From PVC group bacterium (GTDB taxonomy: Bacteria > Verrucomicrobiota > Kiritimatiellia > CAIKKV01 > PXCX01), in contig PWZG01000483.1 of assembly GCA_003567575.1 (NCBI GenBank), positions 1-5,913 on the forward strand: a stretch of DNA of 5,913 nt. The letters run 5' to 3'. The notes beneath the pieces were generated by a model that did not search any database, was not told the origin of the DNA, and saw nothing but the letters and a program-made list of their open reading frames with translations. Made by a program: the position numbers and the translations under genes. Shown here one piece after another: positions 5,833 to 5,913 of the stretch (the stretch's first letter is position 1; every line of letters begins with the position of its first letter).

Positions 5833-5913
5833 GGTTCATACGTTTCACGCCACTCGCGAACCGCCATGCGCAGGTTATTCACGATCATGATCGGCGAAGG
5901 CCGCCGGTTCTTC
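5829..5913 (-). CDS. C-terminal end of an upstream operon gene, partial
   Basis: From the right edge the minus strand encodes 27 residues and a stop. They include SPIMIVNNLRMAVREWRETYEP, of which only the first dozen or so are nonpolar. The TGA overlaps the ATG of the large exported protein gene as ATGA (5829-5832), the usual signature of translationally coupled operon genes. The other two minus-strand frames in this stretch contain stops. Too little is visible to assign a family. The rest of the gene lies beyond the window. Confidence 0.6.
   Translation of the reverse strand, partial: KNRRPSPIMIVNNLRMAVREWRETYEP

Overview
The window holds a complete IS66-family insertion sequence. It lies directly against, and partly supplies, the 5' end of an integron-type tyrosine recombinase gene. 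Beyond that is a convergent chromosomal gene pair on the minus strand. The DNA is moderately GC-rich. The recombinase carries a long N-terminal extension, and the minus-strand gene encodes a large exported protein of a type I associate with Planctomycetota, Lentisphaerota, Verrucomicrobiota and similar environmental lineages. That assignment is a low-confidence inference from protein style; the window has no rRNA or tRNA to settle it.

Layout from left to right. (1) Positions 1-132, minus strand: a fragment of a winged-helix protein, cut off exactly where the IS begins. (2) Positions 133-2611: the IS66 element, bounded by 20-bp inverted repeats (18/20 matching, starting GTAAGCG). It carries tnpA, tnpB and tnpC on the plus strand; tnpA has a strong Shine-Dalgarno sequence and overlaps tnpB by ATGA. 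(3) Positions 2563-3852, plus strand: an IntI-like integron integrase with all tyrosine-recombinase catalytic residues and the IntI-specific insertion. Its first 16 codons, including the only ATG, lie inside the IS right end. (4) Positions 3853-4050: a convergent intergenic gap with a short inverted repeat and no attI or attC match that I could find. (5) Positions 4051-5832, minus strand: a 593-residue exported, possibly lipid-anchored protein of unknown function. Its start overlaps the stop of (6), the last 27 codons of another minus-strand gene that enters from the right edge.

The two IS flanks carry different truncated genes and no 8-bp target duplication. The present arrangement therefore probably arose by deletion or by recombination involving the IS, not by simple insertion. 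The main point of interest is an integron integrase that has become, in effect, the fourth gene of an IS66 transposition operon, with an IS-derived start codon. I do not see a clearly new defence or mobile system here.
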